Part shown: positions 24,128 to 41,603 of the stretch, one piece after another
Numbering within the stretch: position 1 is the first letter of the stretch
Layout of the letters: every line of letters begins with the position of its first letter
NCBI RefSeq assembly: GCF_020532625.1
Contig: NZ_JAJAUY010000015.1
Location: forward strand, 1-64,000
Direction: 5' to 3'
Source: Streptomyces antimicrobicus
GTDB lineage: Bacteria; Actinomycetota; Actinomycetes; Streptomycetales; Streptomycetaceae
DNA: 64,000 nt
The notes under the pieces: generated by a model
Told to the model about the DNA's origin: nothing
What the model saw: the letters and a program-made list of their open reading frames with translations, nothing else
Database searches by the model: none
Made by a program: the position numbers and the translations under genes

Positions 24128-24946
24128 TCACAAAGTGGTTGCGGCGGGTGCCGTCGCGGTGGTGGCCGTACCGAATTCGGCGGTGGTCGCGCCGGCCGTC
24201 TCGCCGCCGTCGATGACCAGTTCCTGACCGGTCAGGAACGCGGCCTCCGGGGAGGCCAGATAGTGGAAGGCCGCCGCGATCTCTTCGGGCGAGGCGTGCC
24301 GGCCCGCCGGGATCCGGGCGTTGACGTCGTCCAGCATCGCGTCGGTGTACTCGGCGAGTTGCATGGGCGTCAGTACGGCACCGGGACTGACGCACGCCAC
24401 CCGGATGTCCGGGCTCAGTTCCAGGGCGAAGGTCTGGGTGAGGGCGATCACGCCGGCCTTGGTGGCGTTGTAGTCGGCGTAGTACGGGTAGCCGCGGCGG
24501 CCGTTGACCGACGCCGTCGCCAGCAGTACCCCGCCCCCGCCCCCCTTCCCACTCCCGCTCCCGCTCCCGTCCCCGCTTCCACCCCGGCCGCCCGTCATCA
24601 GCCGGGCCGCGCTGCGCCACAGGCCCAGCGTGCCGAGGAGGTTGACGTCGACCACGCGGCGCGCTGCCTCTTCGGTGATGTCCAGCACGCCGTGCCGGAC
24701 GCTGATGCCGGCGTTGGCGATGACGACGTCGAGGCCGTGGTCGCGGTGGACCCGGGCCAGCGCGTCGTCGACGGCCGTCCAGTCGGCGACGTCGCAGTGG
24801 ATCCACGAGAGCTCGCCGTCGCTGCCGCTCGGGCGCGGCGGTTCGGTGACGTCCAGGCTGATCACCCGGTCACCGGCGCGCGCGAAGCGCAGGGCGGTCG
24901 CCCTGCCGATGCCGCTGGAGCCGCCGGACACGACGATGGTACGCAT
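24128..24946 (-). CDS. Short-chain dehydrogenase/reductase of the NRPS operon
   Basis: 272 residues from the ATG at 24946 behind AAGGAAAGG. Classical SDR: GGSSGIGRATAL for NAD(P), VIANAGIS, catalytic Ser in ATASVNGRRG and YNATKAG for the Tyr/Lys pair, then CVSPGAVLTPM. Asp after the second strand (ISLDVTE) suggests NAD(H) preference. A Gly/Ser-rich insertion of about 20 residues encoded near 24530-24590 interrupts the helix before the catalytic Ser; it arises from a CTCCCG-like microsatellite. It is the last gene of the NRPS operon, 60 bases after the hydroxylase, and may oxidise the hydroxyl that enzyme installs. Confidence 0.86.
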   Translation of the reverse strand: MRTIVVSGGSSGIGRATALRFARAGDRVISLDVTEPPRPSGSDGELSWIHCDVADWTAVDDALARVHRDHGLDVVIANAGISVRHGVLDITEEAARRVVDVNLLGTLGLWRSAARLMTGGRGGSGDGSGSGSGKGGGGGVLLATASVNGRRGYPYYADYNATKAGVIALTQTFALELSPDIRVACVSPGAVLTPMQLAEYTDAMLDDVNARIPAGRHASPEEIAAAFHYLASPEAAFLTGQELVIDGGETAGATTAEFGTATTATAPAATTL

Positions 24947-25006
24947 GAGGTGCAGTGCCTTTCCTTGAGGAGAACCCATGGGGGAGGTGCCGGGCGCGGG
25001 AAGGCC

Positions 25007-26026
25007 TCAGAAGAGGACCCGGGCGTCGGTGGGCGAGGCGTGCGCCGTCGTCTTGCGCAGGTCGCGGCTGACGATCATGCGCTTGAGCCAGCGGTCGGTC
25101 CCGTCGTGCGCCGCCCTGAAGGGTCTGCGGCCGTGCACGGCGACGTAGTTGTCCACCACCGCCAGGCTGCCCTGTTCCACGACGACGTCGATCTGCACCC
25201 GCTCCAGCTCCTCCATCAGCTCGTCCAAGGCCCCCTGCGCGGCCCCGTCCTCGCCGGCGCACGTCATGAACGGGTAGTCGATGCGCAGGTAGGGCCGGTC
25301 GCGGTCGCCGGAGAGGACCGCCACGGGCTCGGGGTCCGACTGCATCCGCAGCATGCCGGCCAGCGCGGGGTGGCCCGGATGGCGCTCCTGGAGCTGGCGC
25401 ACGTGCTCGTCGTCGGGCCGGATCAGGAAGCGCGGCGTGCGCAGGAGGTCCACCGTCTCGTCACTGAGCTTGACGTCGCGCACGGACGACACGATGGTCG
25501 GCACCCGCTCGTGGTTGCGCGTCCCGAACAGCAGCAGGTAGTCGCAACGGCCCGGATGGAAGCCGTCCTCGGTGTGGAACTCCAGCAGGCACTCGCTGCC
25601 GTGACCGCTCTGCCTGAGCTCGTCACCGCGGATGGGCAGCAGGTTCTGCACGATGCGGCCCAGCTGGAGGGTGGAGAACGTGTACGGGTCGCCCAGGGCG
25701 GTGCCCACCATGGCCAGGAACAGCTCCTGGTCCAGCGGCGGACCGTCCACGGGTACGTCCGCCCAGTGGGACGGGGTGGGGCCGACCGCCTCGTCGTCGA
25801 CGGGGAACCCGTGGATCACCAGCGCCGCGGCCGGCTCGGTGCGCCGGAAGTGCTCCAGGAAGCCGCGCAGCCCCGGCGGCAGGTGCAGGGCCGCGTCCCA
25901 GTGGCGGTCGTAGAACCCGGAACGGGCCGGGCCCTCGGGGCAGTCGCGCAGGCGGTCCAGGGCCTGCTGTATCTGCTCCGTCTCGGCGGAGGACAGGACG
26001 TACTCAAGGGGAAGGCCGTGATACAT
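25007..26026 (-). CDS. VioC/AsnO-type Fe(II)/2-oxoglutarate amino acid beta-hydroxylase
   Basis: 339 residues from the ATG at 26026 behind GGCAGG. The clavaminate-synthase-like fold is seen with an HxE iron motif in LEFHTEDGFHPGRCDYLLL, the pattern of VioC (arginine) and AsnO (asparagine) hydroxylases; the distal His-Arg segment is VAVHGRRPFRAAHDGTDRWLKR. ERVPTIVSSV also matches that group. These enzymes hydroxylate free amino acids before NRPS loading, so it likely supplies a beta-hydroxy amino acid to the adjacent NRPS. A related enzyme lies at 53194-54189 in the siderophore locus. Confidence 0.86.
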   Translation of the reverse strand: MYHGLPLEYVLSSAETEQIQQALDRLRDCPEGPARSGFYDRHWDAALHLPPGLRGFLEHFRRTEPAAALVIHGFPVDDEAVGPTPSHWADVPVDGPPLDQELFLAMVGTALGDPYTFSTLQLGRIVQNLLPIRGDELRQSGHGSECLLEFHTEDGFHPGRCDYLLLFGTRNHERVPTIVSSVRDVKLSDETVDLLRTPRFLIRPDDEHVRQLQERHPGHPALAGMLRMQSDPEPVAVLSGDRDRPYLRIDYPFMTCAGEDGAAQGALDELMEELERVQIDVVVEQGSLAVVDNYVAVHGRRPFRAAHDGTDRWLKRMIVSRDLRKTTAHASPTDARVLF

Positions 26027-27350
26027 GCGGGGACCTGCCGATCTCTGAAGAGGAAGAAGAGGAAGAAGAGGACGAGGAAAGGGAAGAGGGGGAGGAGGAA
26101 GCGCAAGGAGAAGGGGAAGGGGAGGGGGAAGGGGAAGGGGCGGCGTCCGGTGCGGGTGGCCGGAGGCGGACGGGGAGCGCGGAGGCGGCGGCGCACAGCA
26201 GGCACAGGAGGCCGCTGAAGCGGAACGCCTCTCCGGCCCCGCCCTGGGCGAGCAGCGCACCGCCCAGCGCCGTGCCCACGCCGCTGCCCAGCGCGTCGGC
26301 CGTGCCGAGCAGGCCGAACGCCCGGGCCGTACGGCCCTCCGGCGCCCGCCGCGCCACCTGCGCGGAGACCAGCGGCAGGGCGACGGCCAGGAGCACGCCC
26401 TCGGCCAGCGACAGGGCCAGCGCCGCGGCCACGGAGCCCAGCAGCGGGTACAGGCAGGCGCACGCGCCCAGCACCAGTGCCGCGCAGCGGATCAGCCGGG
26501 TGCGCGGCACCCGGGGCAGGACGGCCCCGGCCCGCGGCGACAGGACGAGCGCCGGCAGCGCCAGACATGCCGCCGACCAGGCGATCAGCAGGTCCTGGGC
26601 GCCGAGCTCGCGGAGGTAGACGGCCCAGACGACGGCGTAGCCGCCGTACAGCGCGGTGATCCCGAACAGCAGCACCAGCAGGGGCCACAGCGGCCACAGC
26701 GGCGCCGCCGGACCGGCAGGGCCGTCGGGACGGCGGTCGGGGCCGGGCCCCGGAGGCCGGGCCGCTACGGGAGGAGCCGGGAGGGAACCGCGGCGCCGGT
26801 CCGCCGCACCCGCCACCGCGGTCGCGGCGAGCGTGACGGCGGTGGCGGCCCAGGCGGCCCACGCGGTGCCGTGCACGAGCACGGCTCCCGCGCCCAGCGG
26901 CCCCGCGAGGGCGCCCAGCATCTGGGCGGCGGTCAGCCGGCCGTAGGCGCGCTCCAGCGCGCCCGGCCCCGGCTCCCGTCCGCCGGGGGGCGGGGCGGCC
27001 AGCGTGGCACGCAGGCCCGTCGAGGTCAGCGCCGAGCCCGCCATCAGCAGGAAGTCGGCGCCGGCCAGGACCGGCCAGGACGCGGGCGTGGCGAACACCA
27101 GGCAGCCGGCGCTCTGCAGGCCCGTGCCCAGCAGCGTCATCCGGGTGGCACGGACGCGGTGCCCCCAGCGGCCCGCGGCGAGCTGGGCCAGCGCCCCGCC
27201 GGCCGCGGCCGCGGCCATCACCAGCCCGATCCGGTCCTCGCCGACCTGCCGGTCGAGGAGGATGAGGACCTCCGCCGAGAACAGGCCGAGCTGACCGGCC
27301 CGGGCGAGGAACGCGATGGCCGTGACCGCCGTCGGGAGGGACGCGTTCAC
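26004..27350 (-). CDS. MFS exporter of the NRPS operon
   Basis: 448 residues from the GTG at 27350, which overlaps the MbtH stop (GTGA). About 12 membrane segments are present, with [25 protein letters not shown] and [24 protein letters not shown]. No sequence word reveals the substrate. The C-terminal 45 residues are a Ser-Pro repeat followed by a poly-Ser run, encoded by a purine-rich microsatellite, and the frame runs 23 bases into the next gene. It probably exports the NRPS product. Confidence 0.82.
   Translation of the reverse strand: MNASLPTAVTAIAFLARAGQLGLFSAEVLILLDRQVGEDRIGLVMAAAAAGGALAQLAAGRWGHRVRATRMTLLGTGLQSAGCLVFATPASWPVLAGADFLLMAGSALTSTGLRATLAAPPPGGREPGPGALERAYGRLTAAQMLGALAGPLGAGAVLVHGTAWAAWAATAVTLAATAVAGAADRRRGSLPAPPVAARPPGPGPDRRPDGPAGPAAPLWPLWPLLVLLFGITALYGGYAVVWAVYLRELGAQDLLIAWSAACLALPALVLSPRAGAVLPRVPRTRLIRCAALVLGACACLYPLLGSVAAALALSLAEGVLLAVALPLVSAQVARRAPEGRTARAFGLLGTADALGSGVGTALGGALLAQGGAGEAFRFSGLLCLLCAAASALPVRLRPPAPDAAPSPSPSPSPSPCASSSPSSLSSSSSSSSSSSEIGRSPHVSRPSP
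26048..26143. repeat. GAAGAG / GGGGAA microsatellite at the end of the MFS gene
   Basis: A near-continuous purine tract of GAAGAG, GAGGAA and GGGGAA words. On the coding strand it gives the Ser-rich tail of the transporter. It resembles the purine tract at 20170-20235 in composition. Confidence 0.75.
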
Positions 27351-27607
27351 CGCGCCCGTACGGCGTCGGCGTCGGTGCCGGTGCCGGTGCCGCCGGCCGC
27401 CGCCATGTCCCGGACCAGGCTCGCGGGGCGGATGTCGGTCCAGTGCTCGGCGATGTGGTCCAGGCACTCCTGGCGCGAGCCCGGCTCCCGGGCGACCGTC
27501 CAGCCCGCGGGCACCTCGGCGAACGAGGGCCACAGGGAGTGCTGGTTCTCGTCGTTGACGAGGACGAGGAAGGTGCCGTCGGGGTTGTCGAAGGGGCTGT
27601 TGCTCAT
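27347..27607 (-). CDS. MbtH-like NRPS accessory protein
   Basis: 86 residues. The MbtH family pattern is clear: [34 protein letters not shown] and [17 protein letters not shown], including the conserved Trp residues and the final W-T-D-I-R-P. It binds adenylation domains and aids their folding and activity. The gene lies 135 bases downstream of the second NRPS gene, after a heptamer repeat, and overlaps the MFS start. The last 18 residues are a Gly/Thr-rich tail. Confidence 0.95.
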   Translation of the reverse strand: MSNSPFDNPDGTFLVLVNDENQHSLWPSFAEVPAGWTVAREPGSRQECLDHIAEHWTDIRPASLVRDMAAAGGTGTGTDADAVRAR

Positions 27608-27621
27608 GATGGGTTCCTCCC

Positions 27622-27735
27622 GGATGTCGGATGTCGGATGTCGGATGTGGGATGTCGGGTGTCGGATGGTCGGATGTCGGGTGGGGTTCGTCGGTCAGTC
27701 GGTCGTGGCTGGTCGGTCGTCGGTCGTCGGCGAGG
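27622..27735. repeat. GGATGTC heptamer array and TCGGTCG words between NRPS and mbtH
   Basis: About eight tandem copies of GGATGTC/GGGTGTC at 27622-27680, then TCGGTCG/TCGTCGG words to 27735. They fill the 135-base gap between the NRPS stop and the MbtH start. There is no palindrome or spacer pattern, so it is not a CRISPR. It may act as an RNA spacer or as a slippage site. Confidence 0.8.
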
Positions 27736-27742
27736 GACGTCG

Positions 27743-34134
<6,392 letters not shown>

Positions 34135-34138
<4 letters not shown>

Positions 34139-37100
34139 TGGGCGGACTCCCATTCGGCCAGCAGTTCGGCCAGTTCGTCGTCGGGAAGGGTGGGCGGAGC
34201 CAGGTCCGCCGCGGCGGTGCCGGCGCCGTCGGCGGGTTCCGGCCCGGCGTCGCGGGCCACCGCGGCGAGCGCCGCGGGGGTGGGGTGCGTGAAGACGTCC
34301 TGCGGGGTGATGACGAGCCCCGCCCGGCCGGCCCGCGCGACCAGGCGGACCGAGAGGATGGAGTCACCGCCGAGGGTGAAGAACCCGTCCTCCGGGCCGA
34401 CCCCGGCCAGACCGAGGACCTCGCCGAAGAGGGCGCACAGCACCTCCTCGCGCGGACCCGACGGGGCGCGTCGGGCCCCGTCGGCACCGGCGGCCCCCGT
34501 GGCGGTGACCGCGGGCGCCGCGGGCGCCGGAAGGGCGCGCCGGTCGATCTTGCCGTTGCGGGTCAGCGGCAGACCGTCCAGCGCCACGAACGCGGCCGGT
34601 ATCTGGTAGTCGGCGAGCAACGGAACCAGATGGGCGCGCAGTTCGGCGTCCGACGGAGCCCCGGCGCCGGGCGCCGGCACGACGTAGGCGGTCAGCCGCT
34701 TGACGCCCGGGCTGTCCTCGCGCGCCACCACGCACGCCTGGGAGACCGCGGGGTGGCCGGTCAGGGCGTCCTCGATCTCGCCGGGCTCGACCCGGAAGCC
34801 GCGCACCTTGACCTGGTCGTCCGCACGGCCGAGGAAGACCAGTTCGCCGCGGTCGTTCCAGCGGACCAGGTCGCCGGTGCGGTACATGCGGCCGCCCGGC
34901 GTTCCGAACGGGTCGGCGACGAAACGTTCGGCCGTCGCCTCCGGGCGGTCGAGGTAGCCGCGCGCGAGTCCGGCGCCCGCCAGATGCAGTTCGCCGGCCG
35001 TGCCCGGCGGTACGGGTCGCAGCGCACGGTCCAGGACGTAGGCGCGCATGCCGTCCAGGGGCCGCCCGACGGGCGGCGCCGCCGGTACCTCCTGCCCGGC
35101 GGGCATCCGGTGCCGGGCCGCGAACACGGTGGTCTCGGTGGGGCCGTAGCCGTTGACGACGACCAGACCGGGATGGGCGTCGAGGACCTGGCGGACGGCC
35201 TGGCCGGGGACGACGTCACCGCCCGCCCACACCTCCGCCAGTCCCGCGAAGCAGGCCGGCGACTCCTCGGCCAGCAGCCGGAACAGCCCGGCGGTCAGCC
35301 ACACGGCGCGCACGCCGTGCTCGGTGACCAGTCGCCGCAGGGCCGGCCCGTCGAGCTGCCCCGGCGGCGCGAGGACGACGCGGCCGCCCCGGAGCAGGGG
35401 CACCCACATCTCGTACGTCGCCGCGTCGAAGGCCTGGGTGGAGTGCTGGAGCACCGAACGGTGCGCCGCGCCGGCGAACGCGCCGTCCCCGGCCAGGTCG
35501 AGCACGGCCCGGTGGGTGACGCCGACGCCCTTGGGCTCGCCGGTCGAACCCGAGGTGAACATCACGTAGGCGAGCCGGTCCGCGGCCACTTCGGGCAGCG
35601 CGCCGACGCCGTGCGTGCCGCCCGCGCCGGTCGTCCCACCGACGCCGGTCGCGACGTCCGCGGCGGCCGTGTCACGGGCGGCGGCCGCGGCCGGGTCGTC
35701 GACGACGACCAGCCGGTCGACCCCCAGCTGCCCGGCCGCCTCCCGCGAGGCGAGGTCGGTCAGCAGGACACCGACTCCCGCGCCCCGGACCATCGCCCGC
35801 AGCCGCTGCGCGGGGGACCGCGCGTCGAGCGGCATGTACGCGCCGCCCGCCTTGAGCACGGCCAGCAGGGAGACGATCAGCTCGCACGAGCGTTCCTGGA
35901 GGACGGCCACCCGCTCCTCGGGCCGCAGGCCACCGGCGAGCAGCCGGCGCGCCAGCGTCTCGGCGCGGGCGTCGAGCTCGGCGTAGGTCAGGGTGCCGCC
36001 GTCGCCGGTGACCGCGACGGCGTCGGGTGTGCGGGCCGCCTGCTCGGCGAACCGCAGGTGCACGGCGGTGTCCGACGCCGGAGCGGCGGCCGCGTTCCAC
36101 TCGTGCAGCACCCGGGACCGCTCGGCGGGGGAGAGGAGGTCCACGGCGGCCAGCGGGGCGTCGGGAGTGTCGGTGAACGCCTCCAGGAAGCGCGCGGTAC
36201 GGGCCAGGACGGCCTGTGCGGTGGCGCGGTCGACCAGGTCGGGGCGGTAGGCGAGCCGCAGCGACAGCTCCTCGCCCGGCTCGGCGATCAGGGTGAGCGG
36301 GTAGTGGGTGGCGCCGTAGCTGTCGGCGGTGCGCACGGTGAGCCCGGCCGCCTGCCGGACGGCCCGCGGACCGCCGGAGTGGTTCTCGAACACGGTGGAG
36401 GTGTCGAACAGCCGGTCCAGCCCGGTCCGCCGACGCACCTCGGCCAGGCCCAGGTGGTGGTGGCCCAGGAGCGCGGCCTGTTCGTCCTGGACCCGGGCGA
36501 GCAGTTCCTGCAGCGGCTCGGCCGGGTCGAGCCGTACGCGTACCGGCACGGTGTTGATCAGGAGACCGGCCAGGTGCTCGACACCGGGCAGATCGGCCGG
36601 GCGCAGCGAGACGGTGGTGCCGAAGACGACGTCGTCGCGGCCGGTCAGCTGGGCGAGGGTGGCCGCCCAGGCCGTCTGCACGACGGTGTTGGGCGTCAGG
36701 GAACGGGCCCGCGCGGCGGCGGTCAGGGCGCGCGTGCGGGCGGGGTCGAGGGCCAGGCACACCTGCTCGGCCGGGGCAGGCGGCCGGCCCGGGTCCGCGC
36801 CGGGCACCGTCGCGGCCGCCTCCTGCACGCCCTCCAGCGCGGCGGCCCACGCCTCCCGGGCCGCATCCGCGTCCTGGCCGGCCAGCCACTCGGTGTAGGC
36901 GCGCAGCGACGGCCTGGGCTCGGGGGCCCGCGTGCCGGTGCCGCCCCCGTACCCGTCGAGGAGGTCGTCCAGGACCAGGCCGAGCGAGGCCCCGTCCAGC
37001 ACGATGTGGTGGCCCGTCAGGACCAAGGCGTGCCGCTCGGGCTCCAACCGGACGAGCAGGAAGCGCACCAGCGGCGCCGCGGCCATGTCGAACGGGCGCG

Positions 37101-40100
37101 CCCGGTCGGCGGCCAGCTCGGCGGCCAGCCGCTCCTGCCGGGCCGCCGCGGGCAGCGCCGTCAGGTCCAGCTCCGCCCACGGCACCCGCCGTACCGCCGT
37201 GACCACCTGTACGGCCCGGCCGGACGCGGTGGGGGCGAAGGCCGCGCGCAGGGTCTCGTGCCGGGCCAGGAGCGCGTCGCAGGCGGCCCGCAGCTCCGCC
37301 GCGCGCAGCGGTCCCGACAGGTCGTACACGGTCTGGGTGAGGTACGGGTCGATGCCGGCCGCCGCCCCGCCCGCGCCCTCGTACTGGGCGTGGAACAGCA
37401 TGCCCTCCTGCAGCGGTGTCAGCGGCAGCACCTCGGTGTGCCCGGGGTACGCCACGTCCAGCGCGGCACGATCGGCGTCGTCCGCCCCGGACGGCGCGGC
37501 ACGCTCGCGGTCGTCCGCCCGGTCGGCCGCGTCGGACACCGGACCGGCCGCCGGTCCGGCCGCCGGTCGGCGCGCCGCCTCGGCGAGCGCCGCGACGGTC
37601 TTGTGGCGGAAGACGTCGCGCGGATCGATGACGACCGAGGCCTCCCGGGCGCGCGCGGCCAGCCGTACGGCCAGCGGCGAGTCACCGCCCAGGGCGAAGA
37701 AGCTGTCGTCGACGCCGACCCCGCCCACCCCGAGCAGCTCGGCGAACAGGGCGCACAGCGTCTCCTCGGCCGGGGTGCGCGGTGCCCGGCCGCCGGTGTC
37801 GGCGGTGATCTGCGGCGCGGGCAGCGCCGCGCGGTCGAGCTTGCCGTTGTGGGTCAGCGGCAGGGCGTCCAGGACGACGCAGGCGGCCGGGACCATGTAC
37901 TCCGGCAGCGACGCGGCACAGTGCTCGCGCAGGGCGGCCGCCTCCGGCACGGCGCCGCCGGGGGCGGGCACCACGTACGCGACCAGCCGGCGCACGCCCG
38001 CCAGGTCCTCGCGCACCACCACGCCGCACTCGGCGACGCCGGGGTGGGCGGCCAGGACGGACTCGATCTCCCCGGGCTCGATCCGCATGCCGCGCAGCTT
38101 GACCTGCGTGTCCGCCCGGCCCCCGTAGACCAGCAGCCCGTCGGGACCGCGGCGCACCAGGTCACCGGTGCGGTACATGCGCTCCCCGGGCGCCCCGAAC
38201 GGGTCGGCGACGAACCGCTCCGCGGTGAGCGCGCCCCGGCCCAGGTAGCCGCGGGCCAGCCCGGCACCCGACAGGAACAGCTCGCCCACCGCCCCGTCCG
38301 CGACGGGGCGCAGCGCGCCGTCCAGGACGCGGACACCCAGGTTGTCGACGGGCCGCCCGAGGGCGGGGGCGGCGGCGTCCCGCAGGTCGCAGTACATCGA
38401 ATCGACCGTGCACTCGGTGGGCCCGTAGACGTTGCGGGCGGTCACTCCCTCGCAGGCGCGCAGCTGCGCCCACAGGTCGGCGGGGACGTCCTCCCCGCCG
38501 AGCACCAGCACCCGCGGGCGCACCTCGCCCCCGAGCAGTCCGGCGCTCAGCAGCTGACGGGCGTGGGTGGGCGTGGTGTCCAGCACGTCCACGGCGTGCC
38601 GGGCGGCGTAGGCGGCGAGGGCACCGGCGTCCCGGCGCACCTCGTCGTCGACGACGTGCAGTTCGTGCCCGGCGACCAGCCACAGCAGCGCGGTCCAGGA
38701 GGCGTCGAAGACGAACGCGTTGGTCAGCGCCACCCGCAGCCGCCGCCCGCCGGCCTCCGCCGCCGCGGGCTCGATCAGCACCCGCCGGTGGTGCTCGTAG
38801 AGGTTGCTCAGGCTGCGGTGCTCGACGGCGACCCCCTTGGGCCGGCCGGTGGAGCCGGAGGTGTGGATGACGTAGGCGAGGTGGGCGGGCAGCAGCGGCC
38901 GGGTGCGGTCGCGGTCGGCGGGGTCGGTGTCGGGCAGGCCGGGCAGCCCCAGCCCGGCGTCCTCCAGGAACAGCACCCGGGCCTCGTCGTGCGCGGGCAG
39001 CGCGCCGGCCAGGGCCGCGGTCGTCACGATCAGCGCCGGATCGGTCTCGGTGAGGATCTGCCGGGTCCGTTCGGCCGGATGCTCCGCGTCCAGCGGTACG
39101 TAGGCGGCGCCGGCCTTGAGGACTCCGAGCATGGCGACGACCGTGTCCGCGCCGCGCGGCAGCGCCAGCGCCACCAGCTGCTCGGGCCCGACCCCCCAGC
39201 CGGCCAGCAGGTGCGCCAACTGGTTGGCCCGGGCGTCGACCTCGCCGAAGGTGAGCGCCCGCCCGCCGCACACCAGCGCCCGGGCAGCCGGCGTACGGGC
39301 GGCCTGGGCGGCGAACAGCTCGGCGACAGTGGCGGGGGCGACCGGCCGCGCCGGCACGACGGCGGCGGACCGGGCGGCCTCGGTCTCCGGGACGGTCAGG
39401 GTGTCCAGCCGGCCCAGGGGCAGCTCGGCGTCCGCCGCGGCGAGGGAGGTCAGGAAGGCGAGGAACCGCTCCTGGATCCGGGCCAGTTCGTCCGCGTCGT
39501 ACAGCGCCGGATTGGCGTCGAAGGCCAGCTGCAGCCCGCTGCCCCCGGAACGCTCGAAGACGGCCACGGACAGGTCCCCGACGGGTCCGTTGGACATGTT
39601 GTGGACGGTGATGGGGTGCCCGGCGAACGTGACGTCGAAGTCGAAGGGCATGATGTTCACCATCGGCCCGAACAGGTGCCGCCCCTCGTCGAGCAGCCGC
39701 AGCTCGCGCCGCAGGTCCCCGTACGGGTAACGCTGGTGGCGCAGCAGCCCCTTGAGCTCCGCGGCCACGCTGCGCACCACCTCCGCGACCGTCATCTGCG
39801 GTCCGAGCGTGACGCGCAGCGGAAGCTCGTTGGACACCATGCCCGGGATGTTCCGCGCCTGCGCCCCCTGCCGGGCGGAGACCGGCACGCCGACGGTGAC
39901 GTCCGCCAGCCCGGTGACCCGGTGCAGGTACGCCGCCACGGCCGCGACCACCACCGCCGACCAGCTCGTACGGAAGCCCCGCGCGGTGGCGCGCAGCCCG
40001 TCGAGCACCTCGGGCGGCAGGTGGGCCACCCGCCGCAGGAACGTGTCCGAGGGTTCGGCGGCGCGCCCCGACCCGGCGAACGAGGCGATCTCCTCGGGCC

Positions 40101-40728
40101 GCTGCGCGAACCGCCCGGTCCAGTACCGCCGGTCCTCCTCGTACTCCGTCGAGGCGCGGTAGGCGGCCTCGCCCTCCAGCAGCGCCGGGTACGGCCCGAA
40201 GGCCCCCTCGGCGGCGGCCGGGCCGGTCGTCCCGCCGGCGGCCAGCGCGGTGTAGACCCGGGCGACCCGCGCGGTGACGGCCGCGGCGCCGAAGGCGTCC
40301 ACCAGGACGTGGTGGTAGCGCTGGTGCCAGAAGTAGCGGTCCTCGGCCAGCTTGACCAGCGCGTACGCGTACAGCTGCCCGGTGTCCAGGTCGACGGGCC
40401 GGGCCAGGTCCTCGGTGATGTACGCGCGTGCCGCGGCCTCCGGGTCGGCCTCCCCGGACAGGTCCAGCCGCACGAGCCGGGCGCCGGCGGGCTCTCCCAG
40501 CACCTGCTCGGGGCCGCCGGGCCCCTCGACGGGCCGGATGTGCAAGGCCCCCGTCTCACCGACCACTTGGCGCAGGGCCGCCTCGAACACGTCGCCGTCG
40601 ACCGGCCCGTGGATTTCCACGAATTCGCCGACGTTGTAGACGGGAGAATTCTGATTGAGCTGGTGCGCGAACCAGACACCGCTCTGGGCTGCCGTCAAGG
40701 GCAGCGACGTGTGCTGGGCAGGAGACAT
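34135..40728 (-). CDS. NRPS subunit: C-A-PCP-C-A-PCP
   Basis: 2197 residues from the ATG at 40728 behind GGTGGAG. Order: EntF-like C 8-430, A 463-980 ([10 protein letters not shown] near 625), [11 protein letters not shown] near 1012, C 1109-1540 (HHIVLDG near 1241), A 1559-2080 ([10 protein letters not shown] near 1726), [11 protein letters not shown] near 2119. The first C domain has HHVLVDA at 139-145 where HHxxxDG is usual. Placed first, it should couple an incoming acyl group, but no acyl-activating enzyme or loading PCP is in the window. Pocket 1 reads about D-A-(W/T)-D-V-G-V-V-D-K, nearest to Gln/Glu codes; Arg is not excluded. Pocket 2 reads D-A-Y-L-W-G-G-V-F-K, which I cannot assign, perhaps aliphatic. 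Confidence 0.93.
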
Positions 40729-40846
40729 GACTCCACCTCGGTCGGGGGCTACGGCGGTTCGGGACACCGCGGAATACCGGCGAACGCGCCGCCACGGGAA
40801 TTCGGGCAGCGCACGCAGCACAAACCATCCCGCCGATCCGGTTTTC

Positions 40847-40874
40847 CCCTCAAGTCACGCAATTCCGGGACCGG
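40847..40874 (-). promoter_or_regulatory. Promoter element of the NRPS operon, shared with the peptide operon
   Basis: On the transcribed strand CCGGTCCCGG, five bases, CGTGACTTGAGGG, 119 bases before the first NRPS start. Against 21325-21352 it keeps 22 of 23 fixed bases and the same spacing. TTGAGG fits -35, with GGATGG a possible -10 box 17 bases on. The rest of the gap 40875-41098 shows no gene. Confidence 0.75.
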
Positions 40875-41098
40875 GGAAGCGGGCCCGGGAATCGGCGTCG
40901 TTCCTCTCCCGTACCGGTCGGCACCCCGATCGGGACGCGGGGCGGTTGCGCCGGCCGGGGGGACGACCGCTCCCCGGGCGGGTGACGGGCCGCGTCCGGG
41001 CGGGACGCTCCGCGCCGGAGGGGGCAGGACCGTCCCGAAAGGCCACCGCGGGCCCGGGCCCCGTACGTGGCGTTGCCGGGCTACGGGAGGAGATCCTG

Positions 41099-41575
41099 TT
41101 GGACGCGATCGTGCTGCTGCGGGAAGACCACAAGACGGTGGAGAAGCTCTTCAAGCAGTTCGAGAAGACCGGTGACGAGGACGTCGCGGAGCGGCGCCGG
41201 ATCGCGGACGAGGTGATCGAGGAGCTGACCGTCCACGCCTGGATCGAGGAGCAGTACTTCTACCCCGCCGCCCGCGAGGCCGCCCCCGACACCACCGACC
41301 ACGTCCTGGAGAGCATCGAGGAGCACCACGCGGTGGTGTGGATGCTCTCCGAGCTCAAGGAGATGGATCCGGCGGACGAGCGGTTCAAGGCCAAGATGTC
41401 CGTGGTGATGGAACAGGTACGCCACCACGTCGAGGAGGAGGAGAAGGACTGGTTCCCCGACGTGCGCAAGGCCATGGGCCGCAACCGGCTCGCCGAGCTC
41501 GGCGCGCAGCTCGACGAGGCCAAGGGGCAGGCGCCGCGGGACCCGCTGAAGGTCCCCAGCGCCACCTCGAAATGA
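41099..41575 (+). CDS. Hemerythrin-like HHE domain protein
   Basis: 158 residues, taking the TTG at 41099 directly after GGGAGGAGATCC; longer in-frame starts are unlikely. The four-helix HHE pattern is present: REDHKTVEKLF, HAWIEEQYFYPAAR, EEHHAVVWML and VRHHVEEEEKDWFPDVR, supplying His and Glu/Asp ligands for a di-iron site. Such small actinobacterial proteins are thought to bind oxygen or nitric oxide or to respond to redox stress. No partner gene is evident. Confidence 0.88.
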   Translation: MDAIVLLREDHKTVEKLFKQFEKTGDEDVAERRRIADEVIEELTVHAWIEEQYFYPAAREAAPDTTDHVLESIEEHHAVVWMLSELKEMDPADERFKAKMSVVMEQVRHHVEEEEKDWFPDVRKAMGRNRLAELGAQLDEAKGQAPRDPLKVPSATSK

Positions 41576-41603
41576 CCGCCGGCCGCGAGCCGGTCCGACG
41601 CCC

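Noticed and set aside
27622..27735. Possible CRISPR array
   Set aside because: The repeats are 7 bases and contiguous, with no spacers; the repeats at 42459-42500 and 47055-47126 fail for the same reason.
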